Source: Cladophialophora immunda
Taxonomy: Eukaryota; Ascomycota; Eurotiomycetes; Chaetothyriales; Herpotrichiellaceae
Assembly: GCF_000835495.1 (NCBI RefSeq)
Contig: NW_015622542.1
Location: forward strand, 248,001 to 312,000
Direction of reading: 5' to 3'
DNA length: 64,000 nucleotides
A program made the position numbers and the translations under genes. Below the pieces are notes generated by a model. It saw only the letters and a program-made list of their open reading frames with translations. It was not told the DNA's origin and made no database searches. Position 1 is the stretch's first letter. Each line of letters begins with the position of its first letter. Below are positions 33,689 to 45,173 of this stretch, in pieces.

Positions 33689-36600
33689 ATGGCGAGCCTC
33701 AATTTCCCTTACTCGAGCGCGCCTCTGCGCACAGTCGAGGAGATTCAGTTTGGCCTCTTCTCCGCCAAAGAGACCGAGCGCCTCGCCGTCATCGACATCG
33801 AATATCCTGAGACGATGTATGTAGAAAATAAAAGACAAAACAATCACTTCCTCTGATCATTGATGTCTAACCCGTGTTTGACCAGGGATGAGCAACGCCT
33901 CAGACCTCGCGAGAAAGGTCCGAACGATCCTCATCTCGGAACGATCGATCGCAACTTCAAATGCAGTACTTGTGAAGAAAACATGGCCGAATGCCCTGGT
34001 CACTTTGGTGTCATCAAGCTCGCAACTCCAGTCTATCACTATGGCTTTATGAACAAAGTCAAGAAGATCCTGGAGACGGTCTGCCACAACTGTGGCAAGA
34101 TCAAAGCGCTTGATGTTAGTCTCCCCAGCGCCTTTTCTCCTCTTTCTCACTGCTAATCTGGATGAAAATGCAGACCGAAGAATTTCGACATGCAATCTCG
34201 ATCCGAGACCGAAAGCGCCGCTTCGAAGCAGTGTGGCGACTTAGTAAGCCTCGAAACGTTTGCGAAGCCGATCCCATTGAAGACCCCGATCAGCCTTTGA
34301 AAGGACCCCCCCAGCCTAAGCATGGCGGTTGTGGCAATGCACAACCTGACATCCGAAGAACTGGATTACAGTTGTGGGCGACCTGGAAACCACGAAAAGG
34401 CGAGGATGATGAAGATGTGACACCCGACAAGAAGCGGATCTTTCCGCAGGACGCTCTCAACACTTTCCGTACCCTGACCGACGAGACCTTGGACATGATG
34501 GGCCTCAGTCTTGATTATGCCCGCCCTGAGTGGATGATCTTGTCTGCGCTCCCCGTCCCTCCTCCGCCTGTCCGGCCCAGTATCAGCGTCGATGGTAGCG
34601 GCCAAGGCCAACGCGGTGAAGACGACCTCACCTTCAAGTTGGGTGACATTATTCGTGCAAATCAAGCTGTATTGCGGACTGAAGTTGACGGCACACCTGA
34701 CCACATCAAGGTCGATCTTTGTGATCTCCTGCAATACCACATTGCCACCTATATGGACAATGAGATTGCTGGTCTAGACAAAGCGCAGCACAAGAGTGGT
34801 CGACCCATCAAGTCAATTCGTGCTCGGCTCAAGGGGAAGGAAGGCAGACTGCGCCAGAACTTGATGGGAAAGCGTGTCGACTTCTCTGCTCGTACTGTCA
34901 TCACTGGTGACCCCAATCTGTCTCTTGACGAAGTTGGTGTTCCGCGAAGCATTGCTCGCACCTTGACCTACCCGGAAAGAGTCACGCCCTTCACAATTGA
35001 CCGGCTGAGACGCCTCGTCAAGAACGGGCCTAATGACCATCCTGGTGCGCGCTACGTCATTCGAGATACTGGAGAACGAATTGATCTCCGACACCACAAA
35101 CGTGCTGGAGAGATGACTCTTCAGTATGGCTGGATCGTCGAGCGCCACATCCAAGACGGCGATGTCATTCTCTTCAACCGTCAACCGTCTCTCCACAAGG
35201 AGTCTATGATGGGCCATCGTGTCAGAGTCATGCCTTACTCGACCTTCCGACTCAACCTTTCTGTCACTACGCCTTACAATGCTGATTTCGATGGTGACGA
35301 AATGAACTTGCACGTTCCTCAGAGCGAAGAATCTCGAGCTGAGCTCGCCAATCTTTGCATGGTACCTCTCAACATTGTGTCACCACAACGTAATGCTCCT
35401 CTCATGGGTATCATTCAAGACACCCTCTGCGGTATTTACAAGATTTGCCGTCGTGATGTCTTCTTGACAAAAGATCAAGTCATGAACGTCATGCTATGGG
35501 TTCCTGACTGGGATGGGGTGATTCCTCAACCAGCTATCATCAAGCCTACGCCTCGCTGGACGGGCAAGCAGATGATCAGCATGGTGCTCCCACCTGCGCT
35601 CAACCTCGAGAGGCTTGATGCTAAAGGCGAAGACCCGTATGTACCAACCAACGATACTGGGCTCATGGTGCTTGAGGGCAATCTCATGTTCGGCTTATTC
35701 AGCAAGAAATTTGTCGGCACTAGTGCTGGCGGCGTCATTCATACAATTTGCAACGAATTCGGACACGACACCGCACGGGCGTTCTTCAATGGCGCGCAGA
35801 CCGTGGTCAATTACTGGCTTCTCCATAACGGGTTCAGTATCGGTATTGGTGACACAGTACCCGACCCTGACACTGTCCAAAAGATCCAAGATGCTGTTGA
35901 TACCAAGAAGGCAGAGGTCGACGACATCACAAAGAAGGCGTACAACGAAGAGCTTGAGCCTTCTCCTGGTATGAACGTTCGTCAAACCTTCGAAAGTAAA
36001 GTGATGAATTCTCTGAATCAGGCTCGTGATCAAGCCGGTGCTGCAACTGAAAACAGTTTGAAGGATCTGAACAACGCCATCACCATGGCTCGTGCCGGTT
36101 CGAAAGGTTCTACTATCAACATTGCTCAGATGACGGCCATCGTCGGTCAGCAGGCGGTGGAGGGCAAACGTATTCCTTTCGGCTTCAAGTACCGCACGCT
36201 GCCTCATTTCGCGAAGGACGATTACTCTGCTCCTTCGAGAGGCTTCGTTGAAAACTCGTATCTTCGTGGATTGACTCCCACAGAGTTCTTCTTCCACGCC
36301 ATGGCTGGTCGTGAGGGTCTTATTGATACTGCTGTCAAGACCGCCGAAACTGGCTACATCCAACGTCGGCTTGTCAAAGCTCTCGAGGAGGTCACTGTCA
36401 AGTATGACTCCACTGTCCGTGACTCGCGAGGGAACGTGGTTCAATTCATCTATGGCGAGGATGGCCTAGATGGTGCTCATATCGAGAACCAAAAGGTCGA
36501 TATCATCACGATGTCTGACAAGGCCTTCAACGACCGCTACATGGTAGACATCATGAGCGGAGACATCTCCATGTGGAAGGGCAGATTGCTTCAGGCAAGA

Positions 36601-39105
36601 GAACTCCAAGGTGACACCGAACTGCAAGAGATGTTTGATGAGGAGTACGAAGCTCTGCGAAAGTCTCAAGATTTCTTGCGAAAGATGGGTAAAGGCACCG
36701 AAGACTCGATGCAGCTGCCTCTCAACATCGGGCGTATCATCGACCAAGCTCAGAAAAATTTCAAGATCCGCCGTGGCGACAAAACTGACCTCGACCCCCG
36801 TCATGCGCTTACTGCTGTGAAGCAGTTACTGGAGAGACTTGTTGTCGTGCGTGGAGAAGATCCGATCTCGAAAGAGGCCCAGGACAATGCAACGCTCTTG
36901 CTGAAGGCACAACTCCGCTCACGGCTTGCCTACAAGCGGCTTGTTCTTGAACATGGCGTCAACAGATTGGCTTTCGACAATATTGTCGGAGCTGTTGAGA
37001 GTCGATTCATTGCCGCACATGCAAATCCAGGCGAGATGGTTGGAGTCTTGGCCGCCCAGTCCATTGGTGAACCTGCAACCCAGATGACTTTGAATACTTT
37101 CCACTTTACTGGTGTGTCGGCGAAGAACGTCACTCTGGGTGTGCCCCGTCTCAAGGAAATTTTGAACGTCTCTCAGAACATACGCACCCCGTCGATGACT
37201 GTCTATCAGCTTCCAGAAAATACTGGTGACAAGGAAGCGGCCAAGCTACTGCGAAGTCGTGTGCAGCATACCAATTTGCGCTCCGTGGCCGAGACCTGCG
37301 AACTGTGGTATGATCCCGATATTCAGAGCACTATCATTCCCGAAGATCTAGACATGGTCGAATCGTACTTCATCATTCCTGAAGATACCGATCAAGATCT
37401 GGCGCTACACTCCAAGTGGCTGCTTCGTATCACTCTCAGCCGCGCGAGACTTCTGGACAAGGGGCTCAACATTACAGACGTCGCATCAAGGATTAAAGCG
37501 ACCTACGGCAAGGATCTCTCGGTCATCTTCAGCGATATCAATGCCGACGAGCAGATCATCCGTATCCGTCTTGTCCAGAATTACGGAAAGGACGAGGATG
37601 ACGAGCGCAAAGAGGATGATGAAGTTCTCCGACGCTTCTTGAACGAAATGCTTGACCACCTGACCTTCCACGGTGTTCCCGGCGTGTCAAGAGCCTTCAT
37701 CGATCAGAAGAGTCGTGCAATCATTAGCGATGACGGCTCTGTGTACATGGCAAAGAGCGATCCTCGGTGCAATGAATACGTGCTAGAAACTACTGGCAGT
37801 TCTTTCGCAAAGGTTCTTGCCATTGAAGGAGTCGACACCGCTCGCACGTATACCAACCGGTTCACGGAAATCTTCGAAGTTCTCGGGATCGAGGCTACTC
37901 GTGCTGCTATTCTGCGTGAGTTGACCCAGGTGTTGTCGTTTGATGGTTCTTATGTCAACGCCCGCCACTTGGGTATTCTGTGTGACGTGATGACCGCACG
38001 CGGCTATGTCATGGCTGTCACTCGTCACGGCATCAACAAGTCCGATACTGGCGCACTGATGAGATGTTCCTTCGAACAGACTGTCGAGATCTTGCTCGAG
38101 GCGGCCGCAGCTGGCGAACTGGACGATTGCAAAGGTGTCTCTGAAAACCTGATTCTGGGTCAACCTGCACCCGTTGGTACAGGAACGATGGAGATCCTTC
38201 TCGATCAGAGCATGCTGTCTACCGTTGTCACGGACAATGCCAACCTTGGACTTGGTGGTGCCATCGGCGTCAAAGGCTCGCAGCAACTCCTCGACGGTGC
38301 TGCTACTCCTTACGATACCGGCTCACCAATGCAAGACGGTGGATATCTTGGCTCTCCAGATTACGGAGCGTCCTTCTCTCCTATCGCAGCTTCTGGTTCG
38401 GAAACTCCAGGAGGATTCACAGACTACCAGCCTGGGTTCGGCGGAGCTGGAGGATTCAGTCCCTACGGTTCGCGCAGCCCTGGTGGGTACTCGCCTGCCA
38501 GTCCGTTTGGTGGTACCAGCCCAAGTTCCCCTGGCTTCTCGCCCACTGCTGGCTATTCGCCAACATCTCCGATGTTTGGCGCAACGAGCCCTGGCTTCGG
38601 GCCAACGTCACCATCCTTCTCGCCGGCAAGCCCTGCTTTTACTCCGACGTCGCCTGCATACTCGCCAACCTCTCCTGGCTACCAAGCGTCGCCTACTTCG
38701 CCGAGCTACTCACCGACGTCACCCAACTACTCGCCTACATCTCCAGCTTATGGATCACCAACCTCTCCAAGCTACTCACCAACTTCTCCGGCTTTCAGTC
38801 CCACATCGCCTACGTCGCCTACGTCACCTGTGTACAGTCCGACGTCACCGATGTATAGCCCGACAAGTCCCATGTATGGTGGTAGTGGCAATAAGCAGTC
38901 TCCGACGTCACCAAGCTACTCTCCCACTTCGCCTACCTACAGTCCGACCAGCCCAACGTCTCCGACCAGTCCATCGTATTCTCCCACGAGTCCGATGTAC
39001 AATGCTTCCCCCAGAAGCCCACCGGCTCGGTCGACGTCGGCTACCAGTCCACAATACTCTCCGAACAGCCCACAGTATTCTCCAACTTCTCCAAAGGAGG
39101 ACTGA
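33689..39105 (+). CDS. RPB1: RNA polymerase II largest subunit RPB1
   Basis: Catalytic largest subunit of RNA polymerase II. Exons 33689-33816, 33886-34114 and 34174-39105 give 1762 aa. Exon 1 starts [20 protein letters not shown]. The clamp zinc ligands appear as [16 protein letters not shown] and CHNCGK. The universal metal-A loop NADFDGDEM is at residues 488-496 (Asp490, Asp492, Asp494). [14 protein letters not shown] marks the bridge-helix and trigger-loop region. The C-terminal domain from about residue 1450 is a degenerate heptad array. I count 11 exact YSPTSP hexamers among many variants, with position 7 mostly non-Ser (Met, Asn, Ala, Thr, Lys), interrupted by Gly-rich and SPT-only units. 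It ends SPTSPKED. Both introns are short GT-AG introns near the 5' end. Confidence 0.98.
38450..39090 (+). repeat. RPB1 C-terminal heptad repeat array (coding)
   Basis: Tandem degenerate 21-bp units encode YSPTSPx variants. Eleven exact YSPTSP cores are interspersed with forms such as FSPASP, FGPTSP and YSPNSP, and with shorter TSPTSP runs. These Ser2/Ser5 platforms recruit mRNA-processing factors. Third-position bases vary strongly among units, so the array is old and under protein-level selection rather than freshly duplicated. Confidence 0.9.
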
Positions 39106-40288
39106 GTCCTCTTTGTACTATCATATGACTCGGATGTTATCCCGAAATAAAAAAAACTTCAGACACTGGGCGAGTGACGGATCCATTAAGTTGACCTTCT
39201 GTCTTCGACTCCCATTCTGACACGGCGGTGATATCTTCTTAATGCAACTTTCTTACGGCCACTAAATTGTCACCTGCGGGAAAAGAGGAGGCTCACTGTT
39301 TGAGTGCTCTCCGCATTATTCTCTCCGGCCACAATGTGTTTCACAAGGCACAAACACGTCAACATTAGCGACGGCGTTGGATGGTTTTTGACTTGTTTCT
39401 TTATCGGATCGATTTGCTCTTTCACATGAAATGGGATGGTTAGACACATTTTTCGACGAATGAAGACTCTTTTCCTTCCGAAAATGAATGTGCTTAGGGG
39501 GTGGCATGGGACAGGGGAGAAGAGAATATGACCTGGTGGAGGCCACAGTATGATGCGGGACTGGCCACTGAAGAGCGTGAGGAGCAGCTTTGTCGATGCT
39601 TCAAACCCTGATGGGAGACGGGCGTGACAGTCGAGAGGGGATGAACCACCGATGGCTGGTTTGAGGAAAAGTTTGCAATTGTACTCTAAGATAAACATAG
39701 AATGTTATTCGCAGGGTGGAGACATGGTGATGGACGGCCAACAAGGCAGCAGGGGAGATTGATTCGCACAGACAAATATGCTTGCAGCTGAAACAGTCCA
39801 CACGTTTGCAACTGGCGCGTTCCAATCGTTTTTGTAATTAGCAGTGCTTGCGGCTGACGAGACTGGGCTTGGGAGAAAGCAACGGTTACGTGCTTTGTGA
39901 GAATGTCCCTCCCTTTACGGGTCGAGACACTTGAGAGGTAGAAATAATGACAATGACTATGGTTCATGGGTGTGTCTTCATTGTTTAGTCATCGAGTACG
40001 TGGATTTTCATATTTATCTATCTATCCAAGTCTTATATCTATTGTCGGCACCATCGCCGCTCATATGCAGTCTTGCGCGTCATAAAGAGATATAAAACCA
40101 CCTGACGAGGCTGAGGCTGACAAGGCTGGACCCTCCCTCGCTCACACTCTCTCCCAGCGCCAGAACCACCCACCAACAAACGCCACAGCTTTCCTCGACC
40201 CAAACACTCTACTCCTTGATGCATGCACGACCGAATGGTCGTCTGTGAAGAAAACAAACACGAACAAAACAAGCCATCACGCCCTGTT
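39106..40288. other. Convergent intergenic region, no supported gene
   Basis: Lies between the 3' ends of RPB1 and the GC-rich secreted-protein gene. Minus-strand ORFs up to 142 codons carry no recognisable motif. AAATAAAAAAAAC lies just after RPB1 (about 39145), a plausible poly(A)-signal region. A short TATCTATCTATC run is at about 40014-40025. Confidence 0.45.
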
Positions 40289-41671
40289 TCAAAGCTTTGT
40301 CACGACGACTCGGAAGTTGAACATGCAGCTGGGCAGGGCATCGGTGTTGTCCATGGCGAGGAAGGAGTCGAAATCGACGGTCCCGCCGCCGCCGCCGCCG
40401 TTGCAGGCCTGGGCGTTGGCGACCATGGCGTTGATGTCCATGCCGGCGGTGTCCTGCAGGGCGAAGATGTCGTTGCCCTGCTGGGCGCTGTCGATGACGT
40501 CGCCGTTGCTGTGGTCGATGCCGTTGATGCGGAACAGGGCGCAGCCTCCCGCGACCGTGAAGCCGTTCTCGGCCCGGCACACGACGCCCGGCTGGCCCGG
40601 CGGGTCCTCGAGCGCCGCCGTGTCGACGGTCACGTCGTAGCCCATGGTGCTGAGCACGGCGCTGACGATCCAGTTCTGCAGCTGCGTCTGCATCTGCGCC
40701 GCCAGGTCGGCGCGCTGCGGCACGTCGTCCAGGAACACGCCGTGGTACGCGTTGAGGAAGGCGAAAGTGCTCTCGACGGCCGACGCGTCCGCAATCAGCT
40801 GTGGGTCCTGGTTGGCGCCGAAGACCTGGGCCAGGATGTTCTGCAGCCGGGTCTGCGTGCCCGTGACGACGTTGGCCAGCTGCTGGGTCAGCTGGGCCTC
40901 GGTGGCCGTCACCTCCTGGTCGATGGCCGCGTTGTCCTGCGCGATGCTGGCAATGTCCTCGGAGTCGTCCTCCAGGTCCGACTTGGTGGCCTTGATGACC
41001 AGCCGGATCTTCTTCATGAAGGTCGTCGCCGCCTTGATCTCGCCCCCGATCGGCAGGATGTCCGTCACCAGGTCGGCGATCAGCGAGAAGATGGCCGGGC
41101 CGATGGGCTGCTTTTTGGGCGCCAGCGCGCCGACCATGGTGTTGATGAAGTTGGCATTGGTGATGGCCGTCGCCGCGTCCTGGATGGCGTCGTGGTGGTT
41201 CTGCAGCCCCTGCCACAGGTTGACGTAGTTCTGCACCACGAACCCGGCCTCGGGCCCCACGAAGTTGGCGCAGAAGCTCCCCTGCAGCCCGTCGAAGACG
41301 CAGTCGGTCGCCGCGTCCGGGTTGTTCAGCGTCGGCACCGTGCACGTGGTGCTCCCAAACGTCGAGCAGTCGAAGTCGTCAAACGGGTTCTGCGTCGGCG
41401 TGTTCTGCGACACGAAGAACTTGGGGAAGTTGTCCGCCGTGCCGAACTGGTTGATGGTCCCGGCCAGGAAGTTGTCGATGCCAAACGCGTCCCAGTTGGC
41501 TTTGGTGAGGTCGCCGGCGCCGCAGGCCGTGACTGGGGTGGTCGAGACGAAGCACGGAGTCGTATCTCGCTCGGCCAGAAAGATTCTCGCTGTTCCATTG
41601 TCGGTTGCTTGGGCGCCAACGACGGCGACGGCTGCAGCAGCCACTGAGGCCACCGCCACTGACGCGAGCAT
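40289..41671 (-). CDS. GC-rich predicted secreted protein of unknown function
   Basis: Proposed 460-aa secreted protein. ATG 41671 is the only in-frame Met that directly precedes a signal peptide (MLASVAVASVAAAAVAVVGA), with likely cleavage near GAQA. The frame extends eight codons further but without an ATG. The mature part contains NWDAFGIDNFLAG, a form I associate from memory with secreted fungal glycoprotein X-like proteins of unknown function. A hydrophobic helix (IGPAIFSLIADLVTDILPIGGE), a long Gln/Ala-rich helical segment, scattered Cys residues and a Gly run (ACNGGGGGG) follow. Codon use is strikingly C/G-ending compared with neighbours. This keeps two other frames open for more than 370 codons, which I treat as shadows. 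No catalytic motif is seen. Confidence 0.75.
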   Translation of the reverse strand: MLASVAVASVAAAAVAVVGAQATDNGTARIFLAERDTTPCFVSTTPVTACGAGDLTKANWDAFGIDNFLAGTINQFGTADNFPKFFVSQNTPTQNPFDDFDCSTFGSTTCTVPTLNNPDAATDCVFDGLQGSFCANFVGPEAGFVVQNYVNLWQGLQNHHDAIQDAATAITNANFINTMVGALAPKKQPIGPAIFSLIADLVTDILPIGGEIKAATTFMKKIRLVIKATKSDLEDDSEDIASIAQDNAAIDQEVTATEAQLTQQLANVVTGTQTRLQNILAQVFGANQDPQLIADASAVESTFAFLNAYHGVFLDDVPQRADLAAQMQTQLQNWIVSAVLSTMGYDVTVDTAALEDPPGQPGVVCRAENGFTVAGGCALFRINGIDHSNGDVIDSAQQGNDIFALQDTAGMDINAMVANAQACNGGGGGGTVDFDSFLAMDNTDALPSCMFNFRVVVTKL

Positions 41672-42989
41672 GGCTGGAGGGTTTATGCACCACACAGTCT
41701 GGCTCGGTGTTTCGGGGGGCCAGGCAAGTTCACCATCTGGGACGGAACGGAATGGGACGGGGGTGGGATGTGATCAGGAGTAGGTAGGTAGGTATATGAG
41801 AGATACTGGCCTGGGTCCTCGCATCATGTATGGTACGTCCCCATTTGCATCTCTGTCTCTCTCTCTCTTGTGCATTTCCTCAACCCGGTAACAGCAACTG
41901 CTTTCTTGGGATCCTTTGGGGCATCCGGGTGGGATTTGAGTTTGCCCCCTCAAATCTCTCAGCCTCACGGACTTAATGCACCCGGCAAAGAGACACAATG
42001 CGAGCAGACCGGCATAGAGGAGGGAGTGGAGTTCCTTACATAACAGACCACAAGCGAGAGCTCTAGACTCTGGTGCTGACGGTGGCACCGAGGCTGTCCT
42101 CCTCTGAGCACCAGATTATACTCACATCTCGGGGCTCATTTTGATTACAACGACGAGTGGGATTTGCGGCAAAACAAAAGAAGTGCTCAATTTTCTCTCT
42201 AACCACCACGTAGCCGAAAGGATCTTACACGAACAATTCCCATAAGCCCACAGCCCGACCCTTTGGAAATGCTCACTCTGTTACATCGTCTATTATACGA
42301 CATCCCAGTCCCCATGGGGGCGATAAGGCGCCACAGCTGGAAGAGCCTTGGGGGCCTTAAGTAGTGCTTAGCAATATGCTTCAACTCCTTCCAGCCTCGC
42401 CTCTCTGACCATTGGGCATTAGGTGCATGCTGTAGTATTTGTACGTAGGAGGATTTTTAATCTTGGCGTCTGCATACCTACGAGGCTAATGGTGGCCGTA
42501 GTCGTACTCGGTACCGAGTACTACTACGCTGGGTTAGGTGGCTCCAGAGGTCCCTGATTACAGCAGCGTATCTACCGAGTACTTCCCGTTCCCGCCTCCC
42601 TTGAGGATCCTACGAGGAATAGAGTTGTGCGAGCAAGTTTACTGCATGTGGATAATAACTCTTCCTTACGGCTGAGAGATGAACCCCTTTAACTACCAAA
42701 GATTCAAACAGTCAAATCCTGACAGTCGGGGAGGTGGCCATTTGCCCCTCGGGGAAAAGGCACATTACGTTGAAGATATCGACGGGACCGCCAGTTTGTT
42801 TGTTGTTCTCGTTGCATGAGCTCCCACTTCAGCCGGCGCGTCTTCTTTCCATTGCTGGGTGGCAAAGAACAATCCCACGAGGCTACCTCGGCATCAATCT
42901 CCCTAGATCTTCAGGTTATCCTGACCAGCATCGTCGACAGCATCTCTTCCCTCCAGACCTTCGAGTGATTCACTGTCCCCAGCATCATC
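41672..42989. other. Divergent intergenic region with a long palindrome
   Basis: 1.3 kb between divergent genes. It contains a CT-rich run (CTCTGTCTCTCTCTCTCTTG, about 41850-41869), stacked GTAGGTAGGTAGGTAT (41783-41798) and the palindrome listed separately at 42497-42528. No ORF with family resemblance. Probably promoter sequence for both neighbours. Confidence 0.45.
42497..42528. repeat. Near-perfect 32-bp palindrome
   Basis: The core GTACTCGGTACCGAGTAC at 42504-42521 is a perfect 18-bp palindrome. It extends to 42497-42528 with a single mismatched pair (42503 and 42522). A further half-like copy, TACCGAGTAC, occurs about 50 bp downstream. It lies about 460 bp upstream of the four-helix membrane-protein gene. 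It could be a dimeric-factor site or a repeat remnant. Confidence 0.8.
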
Positions 42990-43860
42990 ATGGAACCGCT
43001 CCGGCACCTGGTCCTGCCAAGCCGACACAGTGTAGAGCAACACACGTTCACGCAACATACGCCCACGCACGAACAGGTCCGCAAGGCCCAACGACAGGCA
43101 AGAGCTGTTCCGAATGTTTGTCGCGTGCTTGTCAGAATCATAGCGCTGGCAGTCGCGGCGTCCATTATCGGCGTGCTCGCCCATGCCGCGGCGGTATGGT
43201 TCACAACCCGAAATGTGGTGCAGCAGCAACCGAGCGGCATGCGCCAGCGCGCGTGGCCGAATCATATCGACGTCTGGCCAACCTGGGTGATGCTCGGCGC
43301 TGCTGTCATCGCGGTGATTGTGCAGATCCTTTCGCTGCTTACATTCTGTGGAGGGGTGAGTTGCTGTTGATCACATCTTTTGGCACAACATGGTCCAAAA
43401 CCGCACACAGTTATTGACCAACACTGCTTAGGTCCGTCGGCTGCGTGAGACCCACCTGCACACCTGGGCCGTCTTCTTCACGTCCTTGCTTGGAATCGCG
43501 GCGTGGGTTGCTGCAGCTGTGTACTTCAAATGGCAGGATAACGAGGGCAAGAAGAGCTGGGACTTGTGGTCCTGGTCGTGCACCCACAAGTCTCTCAAAA
43601 ATGGAAAGATGTCCTTTGAGACCATGTGCGTTGAAATGGTAAGCCTACAAAGTCCCTAATTGGTGCCGGGAGATGCATCCGGCAGAGGAATGGAGCAGAA
43701 CGGCGCTGACGCATTTCGGCTTGTACAGAAATACACCTTTTACGCTTCGATTGTGGTCGCCGCTTTTGAAATCGCAAGCTTGGCAATCTTTGGGTATACA
43801 CTCGTGCGCCTTCGTAGAGAGGGACCTGGTTACAGTAAGATCAATGTGTCGCATATTTGA
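42990..43860 (+). CDS. Four-helix integral membrane protein, function unknown
   Basis: Proposed 234-aa protein with exons 42990-43355, 43432-43638 and 43729-43860, all in phase 0. Four hydrophobic segments fit transmembrane helices: IIALAVAASIIGVLAHAAAV, WVMLGAAVIAVIVQILSLLT, WAVFFTSLLGIAAWVAAAVY and YASIVVAAFEIASLAIFGYT. A soluble loop with CTHKSL and MCVEM lies between helices three and four, suggesting a disulphide-bearing extracellular loop. Short charged termini follow. This is the layout of MARVEL or tetraspan-type fungal membrane proteins, but I cannot assign a family. Helices three and four appear only after splicing, which supports the model. Confidence 0.78.
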
Positions 43861-44447
43861 TTTTGTGAGGAGCGGGAGAGACGGGTGTCTGCATGGACTC
43901 CTCTACGTGACACGTGAAGTTGGGAGGAGTTGATGCGTCCAAGGAAGCAAGACGCACATCGGCTCGCCGCAGCGTTATGGAGTAATGGCGATTGTCCTGA
44001 ATATATTGAGTGGTAATCGGGCAGTCATGACGAGATAGCCCAGGCGAGCCTCAGTGGTACGGTCAGCCCGGCTCTGACGTGCAAAGGGTTCCATGGCTGG
44101 GAAAAGCATCAAGACGCCGGAGAACCTGTGCAGAAACATCGAGTAACTTCAAGGTTCGAGGCGGATTGCCCAGCCTCCGGAGATCTCTCAACCGAGGGTT
44201 TCTCATATGCGCAGCATGTGAGATCTGGATGTTGTTTTGAAGATTCGACTATGGGTTCTCAATGAAGAGATGGTTGTGGTATTGTTCTTGTGTGGTGACG
44301 GTGATGGCGCCAGGACCCGAAGCAGGTGAAGGCACTGCAAAACTGCGACGCTGGCATCGAATGTTGCCTGCCAGAACCAAGGTGCGACGAAGTCGAGCGG
44401 CTAAAGGACATTCTGAGGGTCCGATGGAGCAATCATCTCATAGACAT
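43861..44447. other. Convergent intergenic region, no gene seen
   Basis: Lies between the 3' ends of the four-helix protein gene and CGI121. The plus-strand ORFs that begin here run antisense into CGI121 and have no support of their own. Confidence 0.5.
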
Positions 44448-45173
44448 TCACGTTGCACCCCGAAGAGCCATGAGTCCAAGAATCTGGACCTCGAGGTTTT
44501 TGGTTTCATCGACGACCTCGCTGCTGCTCGCCCCGGAGATGCCATTAACGGACTTGGCTGAGCGACCACCTGAGGTGGCAGAGTTGAGTTTATAAATCTT
44601 TCTGATTCTGTCAATGTCCGCGACCTTGCGAAAGATGGCATCATCGAAGGCGGTCGCTTGGCCTTGGATGTGCGTTGATAGATGTTGAGTGACACTGTCA
44701 ATGGTCACTTCCGGAGTCGTGGCGACCTTCAGAACGAGTAGATCGCTAGTCGATTCGCTGACTCCGAATCTACGAAAGGCTTCGCCAATCTGCATTTGCC
44801 TTTTAGTGTTGCTTTACTTGAAGGTCTAGCCTGAACTTACATTGTTGTTCGGGCTGAGCGAGAACACAATCTCTGAGTGAATGTTCCGTGACCTCAGTCT
44901 TTCATTTAGGTAGTCGTTCATGGCGCGGAAGGCCGCAGCAAGCACATGGCTGGCAGAGACAACCTGCAAGGAGAAGAACGAGGTCAACAGTCGGAAGCCG
45001 TAGAGACTGGATCGTGGACTTACCATTCTCGCATCAATGAAAGCATATTCGAAGTCCGAGTTGCCTGCCAGCAGCTGTTCCTTGAGGAAAGGCGCATTTT
45101 GCACATCCGTGTACATGGCAACATAGAGGGCCAATTCCGGTGGCATATGAGCCAGCTGGATGATTTCGACCAT
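44448..45173 (-). CDS. CGI121: EKC/KEOPS complex subunit CGI121
   Basis: Predicted small subunit of KEOPS, which makes the t6A modification at position 37 of ANN-decoding tRNAs; Cgi121 binds the kinase subunit Bud32 and tRNA. Exons on the minus strand are 45173-45024, 44963-44841 and 44789-44448, giving 204 aa. Conserved segments are [53 protein letters not shown] and a terminal RKIYKL followed by a Ser/Gly-rich tail. These match the order and length of the family. The first intron (60 nt) is a multiple of three without a stop, so its retention would insert 20 residues rather than truncate the protein. Confidence 0.92.

Noticed and set aside
38174..39220. 348-codon plus-strand ORF over the RPB1 C-terminal domain
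   Set aside because: An out-of-frame reading of the heptad repeat that gives Arg/Leu/His-rich nonsense. The RPB1 frame is unambiguous.
40223..41647. 474-codon plus-strand ORF and 378-codon minus-strand ORF over the secreted-protein gene
   Set aside because: Both result from very G/C-biased third positions. Their translations are Arg/Val/Gly-rich and lack domains, while the chosen frame has a signal peptide and normal amino-acid composition.
42734..43417. 227-codon plus-strand ORF overlapping the four-helix protein
   Set aside because: Different frame from the one that gives clear transmembrane helices and matching splice phases. Composition is Arg/His/Pro-rich.
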